DNA of 64,000 nt from Aeromicrobium wangtongii (GCF_024584515.1 NZ_CP102173.1:310001-374000), one strand, 5' to 3'. Positions 34,255-43,829 are shown, counted from the first letter of the stretch. The notes: a model not told the origin generated them from the letters alone. Numbers and translations are program-made.

Positions 34255-35745
34255 GTGCCCCGCGGAGATGGACGCCTCACCCACGACATCGACCCCCAGG
34301 ACGCCGGACCCCAGGATGCCTGTGGCGTCTTCGGCGTCTGGGCGCCCGGCGAGGAAGTCGCCAAGCTGACCTACTTCGGTCTGTACGCATTGCAGCACCG
34401 CGGCCAGGAGTCGGCCGGCATCGCGGTCAGCAACGGCCGGCAGATCCTGGTCTACAAGGACATGGGGCTGGTGTCCCAGGTCTTCGACGAGGCGACGCTC
34501 GACTCGCTCAAGGGCGAGATCGCGATCGGGCACGCCCGGTACTCCACGACCGGCTCCAGCGTCTGGCACAACGCCCAGCCCACCTTCCGGCCCACCGCCT
34601 CCGGCTCGGTCGCCCTGGGCCACAACGGCAACCTGACCAACACCGCCGAGCTGGTCACCCTGCTTCAGCAGCGCGATGCCGAGGCCGGCACCCAGCTCGG
34701 CAAGGGTGAGACCGCCACCTCTGACACCTCGGTCATGGCGACGCTGCTGTCGTCCTATCCGGACCGCTCGGTCGAGGAGGCTGCGCTCGAGGTGCTGCCG
34801 CTGCTGCGCGGTGCCTTCTCGCTGGTCTTCATGGACGAGGGCACCCTGTACGCGGCCCGCGACCCCCAGGGCATCCGTCCGCTGGTGCTCGGCCGGCTGG
34901 AGCGCGGCTGGGTCGTGGCCAGCGAGACCGCAGCCCTGGACATCGTCGGCGCCTCGTACATCCGCGAGATCGAGCCGGGCGAGTTCATCGCGATCGACGC
35001 CCACGGTCTGCGCACCGAGCGGTTCGCCAAGGCCGAGCCCAAGGGCTGCATCTTCGAGTACGTCTACCTCGCGCGCCCCGACACCACGATCGCCGATCAG
35101 CGGGTGTTCTCGGTGCGCGCGGAGATCGGCCGCCGGCTCGCCCGCGAGTTCCCGGTCGAGGCCGATCTGGTGATCCCGGTGCCGGAGTCGGGCACCCCCG
35201 CCGCGATCGGCTACGCCGAGGAGTCCGGCATCCCATTCGGGCACGGCCTGGTCAAGAACTCCTATGTCGGGCGGACGTTCATCCAGCCCTCGCAGACCCT
35301 GCGCCAGCTCGGCATCCGGCTCAAGCTCAACCCGTTGCGCGATGTCATCGCCGGCAAGCGGCTGGTGGTCGTCGACGACTCGATCGTGCGCGGCAACACC
35401 CAGCGTGCGCTGGTGCGGATGCTGCGTGAGTTCGGCGCCGCCGAGGTGCATGTGCGCATCTCTTCGCCGCCGGTCAAGTGGCCGTGCTTCTACGGCATCG
35501 ACTTCGCCTCGCGAGCCGAGCTGATCGCCAACGGCATCTCGGTCGACGAGATCTGCCGCTCGATCGGCGCGGACTCGCTGGCGTACGTGACCCTCGACCA
35601 GCTGGTCGAGGCCACCAACCTGCCCAAGGACAACCTGTGCCGTGCGTGCTTCGACGGCATCTACCCCGTCGCCCTCCCCGAGGACGACCTGATCGGCAAG
35701 CACCTGATGGAAATTCAGGAAACGCTGCCTCTCGAGGTTCTGTGA
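34255..35745 (+). CDS. purF: Amidophosphoribosyltransferase
   Basis: PurF makes phosphoribosylamine from PRPP and glutamine, the committed step of purine synthesis. The 496-residue protein starts with GTG and has a propeptide of about 22 residues that must be cut to expose the catalytic cysteine in DACGVFGVWAPG. Further landmarks are GLYALQHRGQESAGIA, GHARYSTTGSS, the phosphoribosyltransferase motif RLVVVDDSIVRGNTQ near residue 368, and the Fe-S cysteines: one in GCIFEYVYLARPD, the other near the C terminus in NLCRACFDGIYP. This is the Bacillus-like Fe-S type. The start is set by a TACACT box 7 bases upstream. purM begins 1 base after the stop. Confidence 0.97.
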   Translation: MPRGDGRLTHDIDPQDAGPQDACGVFGVWAPGEEVAKLTYFGLYALQHRGQESAGIAVSNGRQILVYKDMGLVSQVFDEATLDSLKGEIAIGHARYSTTGSSVWHNAQPTFRPTASGSVALGHNGNLTNTAELVTLLQQRDAEAGTQLGKGETATSDTSVMATLLSSYPDRSVEEAALEVLPLLRGAFSLVFMDEGTLYAARDPQGIRPLVLGRLERGWVVASETAALDIVGASYIREIEPGEFIAIDAHGLRTERFAKAEPKGCIFEYVYLARPDTTIADQRVFSVRAEIGRRLAREFPVEADLVIPVPESGTPAAIGYAEESGIPFGHGLVKNSYVGRTFIQPSQTLRQLGIRLKLNPLRDVIAGKRLVVVDDSIVRGNTQRALVRMLREFGAAEVHVRISSPPVKWPCFYGIDFASRAELIANGISVDEICRSIGADSLAYVTLDQLVEATNLPKDNLCRACFDGIYPVALPEDDLIGKHLMEIQETLPLEVL

Positions 35746-35746
35746 C

Positions 35747-36802
35747 ATGACGTCCTATGCAAGCGCCGGTGTCTCGATCGAAGAGGGCGACCGCGCGGTC
35801 GAGCTCATGAAGGAATGGGTCGACAAGGCCCGCCGCCCCGAGGTCGTCGGCGGCATCGGCGGCTTCGCCGGCCTCTTCGACGCCTCGGCGCTCAAGAACT
35901 ACCGCAAGCCCTATCTGGCCACATCGGCCGACGGCGTCGGCACCAAGGTGCAGATCGCCCAGCGCATGGACAAGCACGACACGATCGGCTTCGACCTGGT
36001 CGGCATGCTGGTCGACGATCTCGTGGTCTGTGGCGCGGAGCCGTTGTTCATGACCGACTACATCGCGTGCGGCAAGGTCGTGCCCGAGCGCATCGCCGAC
36101 ATCGTCAAGGGCATCGCCCAGGCATGCGCCGAGTCGGGCACCGCCCTGCTCGGTGGCGAGACCGCCGAGCATCCCGGGCTGCTGGGCGTCGACGAGTACG
36201 ACATCGCCGGCTCCACGACCGGCGTCGTCGAGGCCGACCGGCTGATCGGTGCCGAGCTGGTGCGTCCCGGCGACGTGGTCATCGCGATGGCCTCCAGCGG
36301 TCTGCACTCCAATGGCTACTCGCTGGTGCGCCACGTCTTCTTCGAGAAGGCCGGCTGGGAGCTCGATCGTCACGTGCCCGAGTTCGGCACGACGCTCGGT
36401 GAGCAACTCTTGACACCGACCAGGCTCTACACGCTGCCGTGCCTGGCGCTGACCCGCGAGGTCGAGGTCCACGCGATGTCGCACATCACCGGAGGTGGAC
36501 TCGCGGCCAACCTGGCCCGCGTGCTGCCGCCGACGGTGTCGGTACGCATCGACCGGTCCACCTGGACGCCCCAGCCCGTGTTCGGTCTGGTCGGCGAGCT
36601 GGGCGGGGTCGCGCAGGCCGATCTGGACCTCGCGCTCAACATGGGCGTCGGCATGGTCGCCCTCGTCGCGCCGGATGCTGCGGACGCAGCCCTGGCCCTG
36701 CTGGCCGACCGCGGAGTGGACGCGTGGATCGCCGGCGACGTGCAGGAGGCCGGCGTCCACGGCGCCGGCGGAACCGTCACCCTGACCGGCTCACACCGCT
36801 GA
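35747..36802 (+). CDS. purM: AIR synthetase (FGAM cyclo-ligase)
   Basis: PurM cyclises FGAM to AIR with ATP. The 351-residue protein begins MTSYASAGVSIEEGDRAVEL and has GGIGGFAGLFD, the ATP-binding TSADGVGTKVQIAQRM (near residue 63), DLVGMLVDDLVVCGAEPLF, LLGGETAEHPGL and the SHITGGGLAANLARVLP motif near residue 244. It is 1 base downstream of purF and therefore in one message with it. A hairpin follows the stop. Confidence 0.97.
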   Translation: MTSYASAGVSIEEGDRAVELMKEWVDKARRPEVVGGIGGFAGLFDASALKNYRKPYLATSADGVGTKVQIAQRMDKHDTIGFDLVGMLVDDLVVCGAEPLFMTDYIACGKVVPERIADIVKGIAQACAESGTALLGGETAEHPGLLGVDEYDIAGSTTGVVEADRLIGAELVRPGDVVIAMASSGLHSNGYSLVRHVFFEKAGWELDRHVPEFGTTLGEQLLTPTRLYTLPCLALTREVEVHAMSHITGGGLAANLARVLPPTVSVRIDRSTWTPQPVFGLVGELGGVAQADLDLALNMGVGMVALVAPDAADAALALLADRGVDAWIAGDVQEAGVHGAGGTVTLTGSHR

Positions 36803-36829
36803 CAGTGCGACAATCCGCACACTGTGGGG
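36803..36829 (+). terminator. Imperfect hairpin after purM
   Basis: ACAGTGCG and CGCACACTGT can pair with a 2-base bulge around ACAATC. There is no T-tract, so this is a weak terminator or attenuator between purM and the DUF3073 gene. Confidence 0.3.
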
Positions 36830-36913
36830 GGTCGATGACGAACTTCTTGGCTTCCTTGGGTAGGGTTGGCATCACGACATACTGACTATTTCTCTGCGAG
36901 GGGGTCGAGCCTT

Positions 36914-37084
36914 ATGGGCCGCGGCCGTGCGAAAGCCAAACAGACCAAAGTTGCGCGCGACTTGAAGTACCGGACTCCGGACACAGACTTCAACACCCTG
37001 CAGCGAGAGCTCCACGGTGAATCGGGCGATCCGATTCCGGAGCAGTACCTCGACCTCGCTCGAGAAGACCCAGCCGCCAGCTGA
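36914..37084 (+). CDS. DUF3073 family protein
   Basis: This 56-residue basic protein begins MGRGRAKAKQTKVARDLKY, followed by SPxTDF-like (TPDTDFNTLQREL) and an acidic end. It is the short, highly conserved actinobacterial DUF3073 family, usually found directly downstream of purM. The basic N terminus could bind nucleic acid, but no function is shown. I take the ATG at 36914; the ORF upstream is open but family members begin at MGRGR. The upstream gap (36830-36913) contains an AT-rich promoter-like stretch, TTGGCATCACGACATACTGA. Confidence 0.85.
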   Translation: MGRGRAKAKQTKVARDLKYRTPDTDFNTLQRELHGESGDPIPEQYLDLAREDPAAS

Positions 37085-37095
37085 CGCTGTCAGCG

Positions 37096-37130
37096 AGATG
37101 ACGGGCATCCCGGCGGGATGCCCGTCATCT
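37096..37130. terminator. Bidirectional terminator between DUF3073 and Val/Leu dehydrogenase genes
   Basis: A perfect 16-bp stem, AGATGACGGGCATCCC (37096-37111) with 37115-37130, closes on a 3-base GGC loop between convergent genes. Confidence 0.85.
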
Positions 37131-37153
37131 GCGGCGTGCTGCGAGCCGTGGGC

Positions 37154-38257
37154 TCAGCCCTTCGGCAGGTAGACCTGGCGCAGGCGGCCGATCTCGCGGA
37201 TCCGCTGCTCGGCGACCCGATCGGCAGCGATCGACGGCGGCACACCCTCGGCCTTGGCGCGCGCCAGCACGCTCAAAGTCGTGTCGTAGATCTTGGCCGC
37301 CCGTGCCTTCGCGCGGTCGAAGTCGAAGCCCTCGAGCTCGTCGGCGACCTGGATGACGCCGCCGGCGTTGACGCAGTAGTCGGGTGCGTACGTGATGCCG
37401 CGCTCCTCCAGCCGCTTCTCGATGCCGTCGTGCGCCAGCTGGTTGTTGGCCGCGCCGCAGACGATCTGCGCGGTCATCGCCTCGACCGACTCGTCGTTCA
37501 GCGCGCCGCCCAACGCGCAGGGCGCGTAGATGTCCAGCGGCTCGCGGATCAAGGTGTCGGTGTCCGCGACGGACACGACGCCCGGGTGGGTGGCCAGCAG
37601 TGCCGAGACGGCCGGCTCGTACGGATCGGTGATGACGACGTGCGCCTCCTCGGCCATCAGGTGGTCCACGAGGTGCTTGCCGACCTTGCCGACGCCTGCC
37701 ACGCCGACCCGCTTGCCGGCCAGCGAGGCGTCGCCCCACACGTGCTGTGCCGAGGCGCGCATGCCCTGGTAGACGCCGAAGGCGGTCAGCACTGATGAGT
37801 CGCCGGCGCCGCCGTGCTCGACCGTGCGTCCGACCACGAAGTCGCACTCGCGCGCGATGACGTCCATGTCGGCCGAGAACGTGCCGACGTCGCAGGCGGT
37901 GAAGTAGCGCCCGTTGAGCGTCTGGACGAAGCGTCCGTAGGCCCGCAGCAGGGCCTCGCCCTTGAGCTTGCCCGGGTCGCCGATGATGACCGCCTTGCCG
38001 CCGCCGAGATCCAGTCCGGCCAAGGCGTTCTTGTACGCCATGCCCTGCGACAGGTTCAGGACGTCGGTGAGCGCCTCCGCCTCGGTCGCGTAGGGGTAGA
38101 AGCGGGTGCCTCCCAGCGCCGGACCGAGGGCGGTCGAGTAGATCGCGATGATCGCCTTGAGCCCGCTGGCCTCGTCGTGGCAGAAGACGACCTGCTCGTG
38201 GTGGCTGCCGAAGGCGGACGGGGTGGACGACGCGGGGGGAGTGCTGGGATCGGTCAC
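37154..38257 (-). CDS. Leucine/valine dehydrogenase (Glu/Leu/Phe/Val dehydrogenase family)
   Basis: The 367-residue NAD-dependent amino acid dehydrogenase deaminates branched-chain amino acids to 2-oxo acids. The glycine-rich catalytic segment [13 protein letters not shown] holds the active-site lysine (near residue 85). [20 protein letters not shown] precedes it, and the Rossmann motif is [17 protein letters not shown] near residue 190. The cofactor domain continues with [10 protein letters not shown] and [11 protein letters not shown]. The length is that of bacterial Leu/Val dehydrogenases rather than GDH. In Streptomyces the corresponding vdh gene is close to purM and DUF3073, as here. The start is the GTG at 38257; two GCAACGAT repeats lie upstream. 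Confidence 0.88.
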   Translation of the reverse strand: MTDPSTPPASSTPSAFGSHHEQVVFCHDEASGLKAIIAIYSTALGPALGGTRFYPYATEAEALTDVLNLSQGMAYKNALAGLDLGGGKAVIIGDPGKLKGEALLRAYGRFVQTLNGRYFTACDVGTFSADMDVIARECDFVVGRTVEHGGAGDSSVLTAFGVYQGMRASAQHVWGDASLAGKRVGVAGVGKVGKHLVDHLMAEEAHVVITDPYEPAVSALLATHPGVVSVADTDTLIREPLDIYAPCALGGALNDESVEAMTAQIVCGAANNQLAHDGIEKRLEERGITYAPDYCVNAGGVIQVADELEGFDFDRAKARAAKIYDTTLSVLARAKAEGVPPSIAADRVAEQRIREIGRLRQVYLPKG

Positions 38258-38285
38258 GGTAGTGCTCTCTGTGGTGGGTGGCGCG

Positions 38286-38312
38286 GCAACGATGGTGGGT
38301 CACCGCAACGAT
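38286..38312. promoter_or_regulatory. GCAACGAT direct repeat in a divergent promoter region
   Basis: GCAACGAT occurs at 38286-38293 and 38305-38312, 19 bases apart, in the 157-base gap between the dehydrogenase and malic enzyme genes. It is a possible operator for an Lrp/AsnC- or TetR-type regulator. I cannot name the protein. Confidence 0.3.
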
Positions 38313-38414
38313 TGAGCCACGGGGTGATGTGACTCACGATCGACTCTACTAGCGTCGGCGCCGCCGGCGAGCGCAGGTTCGTGGGCGGATGCGGCCGCGA
38401 TGCACGGGTGCATG

Positions 38415-39866
<1,452 letters not shown>

Positions 39867-40120
39867 GGCGAGCCACGGCGACATCACCCGGGCTCCCAGG
39901 ATCAGCCGGGTCACGACGTAGGTCACGACGCCGAACACCGCCGACATCGCCAGCAGGAGCACGGCATCGGACGTCCGCCCCTGGCCCTTGACCACCTCGG
40001 CCACCACGACCAGTCCGATGACGCCGTGGATCGCGATGGCGAAGAAGGCGATGGCGGCGACGCGGCGCTGCACGCGGCGCAGGGCGACGAGCTGTTCGGC
40101 GGTGGACCGGCTCTGGGTGC

Positions 40121-40567
40121 TCATGGGGTCACGCTCTCCTGTGCGGCGCCGATGATCCGGTGCAGCACGTCGTTGGTGGCGGTCAGGTCGGCCTCGGTCA
40201 TGCCCAGGCGCTGCAGCATCGTGGCGGGGACGCCCATCGCCTGCTCGCGCAGCGCGCGCCCGGCATCGGTGACGCTGACCGCGAGGACGCGCTCGTCGCT
40301 GGTCGAGCGGCGGCGGGTCAGCAGCCCGGCGCTCTCGAGTCGCTTCAGCAGCGGGGACAACGTGCCGGGATCGAGGTGCAGCAGGGAGCTGAGCTCCTTG
40401 ACCGACGGCTCCTCGTGCTGCCACAGGGCGAGCATCACGAGGTACTGGGGATGGGTCAGGCCCAAGGGCTCCAGGACGCTGCGATACGCCCCGACGACCT
40501 CTCGAGCGGCCACGGCGAGGGCGAAGCAGACCTGTTCCTCGAGGGCCAGCGGATTGCGATCGGTCAC
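40121..40567 (-). CDS. ohrR: OhrR-like MarR-family peroxide-sensing repressor
   Basis: The 148-residue winged-helix protein begins VTDRNPLALEEQVCFALAVA; the cysteine in the EEQVCFAL segment lines up with the reactive cysteine of OhrR (LCFxLY). The rest follows the family: GLTHPQYLVMLALWQHE, VKELSSLLHLDPGTLSPLLKRLESAGLLTRRRS (recognition helix and wing) and ERVLAVSVTDAG. OhrR normally represses the peroxidase gene ohr until its cysteine is oxidised by organic hydroperoxides. No ohr gene is in this window; the gene overlaps a small membrane protein instead. The GTG at 40567 is 12 bases from an ACCAATcATTGGT operator, which suggests autoregulation. Confidence 0.82.
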   Translation of the reverse strand: MTDRNPLALEEQVCFALAVAAREVVGAYRSVLEPLGLTHPQYLVMLALWQHEEPSVKELSSLLHLDPGTLSPLLKRLESAGLLTRRRSTSDERVLAVSVTDAGRALREQAMGVPATMLQRLGMTEADLTATNDVLHRIIGAAQESVTP

Positions 40568-40578
40568 CTGTCCAGTGT

Positions 40579-40603
40579 ACCAATCATTGGTGCACCAACC
40601 AAT
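40579..40603. promoter_or_regulatory. Likely OhrR/MarR operator
   Basis: ACCAATCATTGGT (40579-40591) is a 13-bp palindrome, overlapping the perfect 12-bp palindrome TTGGTGCACCAA (40587-40598) and followed by a half-site ACCAACCAAT. It sits just upstream of the ohrR-like start. Confidence 0.6.
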
Positions 40604-40614
40604 GTGACGCTGGC

Positions 40615-40663
40615 CCTGACGTTTTGACGCGACACGCCCGGCGTGTCGCGTCAAAACGTCAGG
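40615..40663. terminator. Perfect 23-bp-arm palindrome after the TetR gene
   Basis: The left arm 40615-40637 (CCTGACGTTTTGACGCGACA...) and the right arm 40641-40663 are exact reverse complements over 23 bp with a 3-base CCG loop. It lies between the tetR stop and the ohrR operator and would block read-through. Confidence 0.8.
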
Positions 40664-40671
40664 CCCAGCGG

Positions 40672-41280
40672 TCAGGGGGCGCTGAACAGGGCGGTGACCA
40701 GGCGGCGGCACCGCTGCGTCATCTGCTCGGCCGACTGGTCGGGGTGGTCCACCCACCAGCTGACCAGGGAGTCGACGATCCCCAACCACACCGAGGTCAT
40801 CGCCGAGGCATCCAGCGGGTCGTCGTTGCCGGCCAGCCCCATGAGCTCGCCGACGCCCTCGGCCGCGACCCGGCCGATGCGGTCGGCGTGCATGGCCGCC
40901 GACTCGGCGATGGGGCCCGACGAGGGCGCGGTGGTGTCGAAGAACAGCCGCCACAGGTGGCGCCGGTCCTCCAGCAGCGAGAACATCCCGCCCAGGGTCT
41001 GCAGCCCGCGCTCGACGCCCACGGCGTCGCCACCGGCGATCCGCTCGATCTCGGCGGCGACCAGCGTGCCGCTGCGCTCGAGGCAGGCCTGGTACAGCCC
41101 GTCCTTGGAGCCGAAGTAGTTGTAGATCAGCGGCTTGGAGATGCCGGCTGCGTCCGCGATGGCCGCCAGCGAGGTGGCCGCGAACCCATGGGTGCCGAAG
41201 TGCTCGGACGCGATGTCGAGGATCTGCGCCTCGCGGGCGATCCGGGGGACGCCCTTGGTACCGGCATTGGGTCGGGGCAT
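40672..41280 (-). CDS. TetR-family transcriptional regulator
   Basis: The 202-residue protein has a typical N-terminal TetR HTH: RIAREAQILDIASEHFGTHGFAATSLAAIADAAGISKPLIYNYFGSKDGLY, with recognition helix GISKPLIYNYF. The C-terminal ligand domain is helical (LWRLFFDTTA ... SVWLGIVDSLVSWWVDHP). It is divergent from a sterol-desaturase-like gene 64 bases away, its probable target. A TAGACT box (41287-41292, minus strand) lies 6 bases before the ATG. The inducer is unknown. Confidence 0.88.
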   Translation of the reverse strand: MPRPNAGTKGVPRIAREAQILDIASEHFGTHGFAATSLAAIADAAGISKPLIYNYFGSKDGLYQACLERSGTLVAAEIERIAGGDAVGVERGLQTLGGMFSLLEDRRHLWRLFFDTTAPSSGPIAESAAMHADRIGRVAAEGVGELMGLAGNDDPLDASAMTSVWLGIVDSLVSWWVDHPDQSAEQMTQRCRRLVTALFSAP

Positions 41281-41286
41281 GCGCGA

Positions 41287-41344
41287 AGTCTAGTCGTGAC
41301 AGGGAATTGCGTGCTAATTTACCCGCGAGTCATATGGAGGCCCC
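41287..41344. promoter_or_regulatory. Divergent promoters, tetR and sterol-desaturase genes
   Basis: On the minus strand TAGACT (41287-41292) serves tetR. On the plus strand TAATTT near 41315-41320 is a candidate -10, followed by GGAGG just before the GTG at 41345. The AT-rich stretch AGGGAATTGCGTGCTAATTT between them could hold the TetR operator. Confidence 0.4.
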
Positions 41345-42262
41345 GTGGAGATGCTCGACCCACTGAAGAACCCGACGCTCGCGGCGGCGCCGTTCTTCGT
41401 CCTGACGCTCCTGATCGAGATCGCCGCGTTCAAGTTCCTCGAGTCCGACAGCGACATGCGGGGCTACGAGAAGAAGGACGCCCGCACCAGTCTGCTGATG
41501 GGCATCGGCTCGCTGGCGTCCAGTGCGGTCCTGAAGGTGTCGACCCTGGTCGTGTTCGTCGCCCTGAGCGTCTACGTCGCGCCGTGGCACCTCCCGGACG
41601 ACACCTGGTGGTCGTGGGCGCTGCTGATCGTCGGGCTGGACCTGTCGTTCTACCTGCAGCACCGCTTCGTGCACCGGGTCCGGATCGGGTGGGCGGCGCA
41701 CCAGGCCCACCACTCGAGCGAGTACTTCAACTTCTCGACGGCCCTGCGCCAGAAGTGGAACCCGTGGGCCGAGGCGATCTTCTGGGCGCCGTTCCCGCTG
41801 CTCGGCTTCGAGCCGTGGATGATCTACATCGCGTTCGGCTTCAACCTGATCTTCCAGTTCTTCCAGCACACCGAGCGCATCGGCACGATGTGGCGTCCCA
41901 TCGAGCTGATCTTCAACACCCCGTCGCACCACCGCGTCCACCACGGCAGCGACCCGGAGTACCTCGACAAGAACTATGCGGGCATCTTCATCGTCTGGGA
42001 CCGCATGTTCGGCACCTTCCAGCAGGAGCTGCACCGACCCACCTACGGCCTCACGGTGCCCGTGAACACCTACAACCTGCTGAAGCTGCAGTACGGCCCG
42101 TTCGCCGCGCTGCTGCGAGACGTGCGGTCGGCCGACCGGTGGCGCGACAAGATCGGCTACGTCGTCATGCCGCCGGGCTGGCACCCGGGGCAGACGCGCA
42201 CCGAGGCCCACCAGCCGCAGCTCACAGCGCGCGCGTCGCTCCGCCGTCGACGGGCAGCATGA
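41345..42262 (+). CDS. Sterol desaturase / fatty-acid hydroxylase superfamily protein
   Basis: The 305-residue membrane-bound di-iron enzyme has the histidine boxes of the superfamily: LQHRFVHRV (HxxxH, residues 110-118), AAHQAHHSSEYFN (HxxHH) and TPSHHRVHHGSDPEYLDKNYAGIF. Several hydrophobic helices precede them (AAPFFVLTLLIEIAAFKFL; SSAVLKVSTLVVFVALSVYV). Members hydroxylate or desaturate lipids such as sterols, fatty acids or carotenoids; the substrate here is unknown. A GTG start with GGAGG 5 bases upstream is convincing. Its 3' end overlaps the convergent SDR gene by 41 bases. Confidence 0.87.
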   Translation: MEMLDPLKNPTLAAAPFFVLTLLIEIAAFKFLESDSDMRGYEKKDARTSLLMGIGSLASSAVLKVSTLVVFVALSVYVAPWHLPDDTWWSWALLIVGLDLSFYLQHRFVHRVRIGWAAHQAHHSSEYFNFSTALRQKWNPWAEAIFWAPFPLLGFEPWMIYIAFGFNLIFQFFQHTERIGTMWRPIELIFNTPSHHRVHHGSDPEYLDKNYAGIFIVWDRMFGTFQQELHRPTYGLTVPVNTYNLLKLQYGPFAALLRDVRSADRWRDKIGYVVMPPGWHPGQTRTEAHQPQLTARASLRRRRAA

Positions 42263-42977
42263 CGCCGGTCAGGTAGCCGGCGGCGGGGGAGAGCAGGAAC
42301 GCCGCGGCCCTGCCGAACTCCTCGGGACGGCCGTACCGACGCAGCGGGATCGTCTGTTCGGACGCGTCACGGGCCGCCTCCGGGTCCCCGGTCGCGGCAT
42401 CGAGCGACCGGACCCGGTCGGTGGCCACCCGCCCGGGCAGCAGGCCGTTGACCCGGACACCACGTGGCCCGAGCTCGTCGGCGAGGTTCTTCGCCGCCAT
42501 CGCCAGGCCCGGACGCAGCCCGTTGGAGATGCCGAGGCCGGGGATCGGCGCCTTCACGGACGTCGAGAGCACGAAGGCGATCGAGCCGCCCTCGGTGAGC
42601 CGCTCCGCGACGGCGGTCGCCAGCCGGATGGCCCCGAGGAACACCGTGTCGAAGGAGTCGCGCCACTCCTCCTCGGTGCGGCCCAGGATCGGGCCCGCCG
42701 GTGGACCGCCCACGCTGATCAGTGCGCCGTCGAGGCGCCCGAAGCGCTCCTGCGCCGTCGCGATGAGCCGGCCGGGCGCGGACGCGTCCGCATTGTCGAG
42801 CGCGATCCCAGCGGCACCGGCGCCGAGTGCAGCCACCGCCCGGTCGACCGACTCCTGCCTGCGCGAGGAGATGACGACCCGCGCGCCTTCCGCGACCAGC
42901 TGCTCGGCGGTGGCCAGGCCGAGCCCGCCCGAGGCGCCGGTGAGGATGTACACGCGATCTGCCAGGCCGAGGTCCAT
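42222..42977 (-). CDS. SDR-family oxidoreductase with atypical active site
   Basis: This 251-residue short-chain dehydrogenase has the Rossmann motif TGASGGLGLATAEQLVAEGA (residues 13-32) and VISVGGPPAGP. The conserved C-terminal end is GRPEEFGRAAAFLLSPAAGYLTGVMLPVDGG. The serine region is intact (FVLSTSVKAPIPGLG) but the YxxxK motif is not: the lysine sits in SNGLRPGLAMAAKNLA with no tyrosine four residues before it. This 'SNxLR' variant is a known SDR subgroup, so reductase activity should not be assumed. A TAGGCT box is 6 bases before the ATG. Confidence 0.85.
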   Translation of the reverse strand: MDLGLADRVYILTGASGGLGLATAEQLVAEGARVVISSRRQESVDRAVAALGAGAAGIALDNADASAPGRLIATAQERFGRLDGALISVGGPPAGPILGRTEEEWRDSFDTVFLGAIRLATAVAERLTEGGSIAFVLSTSVKAPIPGLGISNGLRPGLAMAAKNLADELGPRGVRVNGLLPGRVATDRVRSLDAATGDPEAARDASEQTIPLRRYGRPEEFGRAAAFLLSPAAGYLTGVMLPVDGGATRAL

Positions 42978-43064
42978 GCCGCCAGCCTAGGGACCCAGCC
43001 CGAGAACGTGCGGGACTGCCTGTCGACCACTACGGTCGGACCACACCTACGAAAGGGATCACCC

Positions 43065-43268
43065 ATGTACTTCGGTGGATCGATCGCGCTCATCGCGCTC
43101 GGAGCGATCTTGTCGTTCGCGGTCCGTGACAACTTCAACGAGATCGACCTGACCGTCGTCGGGTACATCCTGATGGCGGCCGGTGTCCTCGGCATCGTCT
43201 TGTCCTTCGTTGCGCAGGGGCAGCGCAATGCGGCCCTGCGCCGCCGGGACGACCTGCCGCCGCGCTGA
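43065..43268 (+). CDS. DUF6458-like small membrane protein
   Basis: This 67-residue protein has two hydrophobic helices (MYFGGSIALIALGAILSFAV and DLTVVGYILMAAGVLGIVLSFV) joined by RDNFNEID and a charged tail RRDDLPPR. The 'GxGxxLxAxGAILxFAV ... DLxxVGxILMxAGxxGxxLS' layout fits the small actinobacterial DUF6458 family. GAAAGGGA lies 7 bases before the ATG at 43065. Function unknown. Confidence 0.75.
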   Translation: MYFGGSIALIALGAILSFAVRDNFNEIDLTVVGYILMAAGVLGIVLSFVAQGQRNAALRRRDDLPPR

Positions 43269-43273
43269 CCCGC

Positions 43274-43732
43274 TCAGGCGTCCCCGGGCGGCCACACATA
43301 TGGCAGGTCGTCCGGGACGCCTGGGAACAGGTGCGCGTAGTGCTCGGGGTCCTTGCGCACCAGCGCCGACTGGTGGCTGCGGTGGACGTCCTCGTCGCCC
43401 AGCCACGACGGCAGCTCACCGGCGACCTCCAGCTCGGCCTGTGACCGGATGAGCGGTACCCCGGCCAGCCCGACATCGGCCGCGATCGTCGCCCCGCACG
43501 TGTCGGCATGACCCCGCCTGAGCCACTCGTCGACGATGGCCAGGCCGTACGCCCCCAGCGCCTCGAGGCGCCCGCGCCACATCAGCGCCGCCGGATGGTG
43601 CCGCCACCCGTAGTCGGGCACCGTGATCGCCCGCACGACCTGGATGGTCTCCACCCGCTGCTTGCCCAGCCGGGCCCGGTCGAGGACCGCTGCCGTGGCG
43701 GCGAAGTCCGGGAACGGGAGGAAGGTCTGCAC
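43274..43732 (-). CDS. Pyrimidine-dimer DNA glycosylase-like protein (MSMEG_6728 family)
   Basis: The 152-residue protein matches the actinobacterial family annotated after MSMEG_6728, related to T4 endonuclease V-type pyrimidine dimer glycosylases. It begins VQTFLPFPDFAATAAVLDRA, then has LGKQRVETIQVVRAITVPDYGWRHHPAALMWRG and ends with HRSHQSALVRKDPEHY. Such enzymes would excise UV-induced dimers, though activity is unproven in this family. I take the GTG at 43732; the ORF is open further upstream but runs into the 43772 palindrome. It is convergent with the DUF6458 gene. Confidence 0.78.
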   Translation of the reverse strand: MQTFLPFPDFAATAAVLDRARLGKQRVETIQVVRAITVPDYGWRHHPAALMWRGRLEALGAYGLAIVDEWLRRGHADTCGATIAADVGLAGVPLIRSQAELEVAGELPSWLGDEDVHRSHQSALVRKDPEHYAHLFPGVPDDLPYVWPPGDA

Positions 43733-43771
43733 CGTGGGGCGGTACCCCGAGGCGCGCGGCCGAAAGCGGCG

Positions 43772-43829
43772 GGACGGGAAAATCTGGTCCCGTCTGCAAT
43801 GGTGCGGACAAGACCCGATTCTCTCGTCC
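43772..43829. repeat. 58-bp imperfect palindrome, diverged copy of 125-182
   Basis: The right half contains GTGCGG-a-CAA-g-ACCCGATTCTCTCGTCC, matching the right half of the 125-182 palindrome at nearly every base. The left half (GGACGgGAaAATCtGG...) is a decayed reverse complement. Both elements are 58 bp. Confidence 0.65.
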
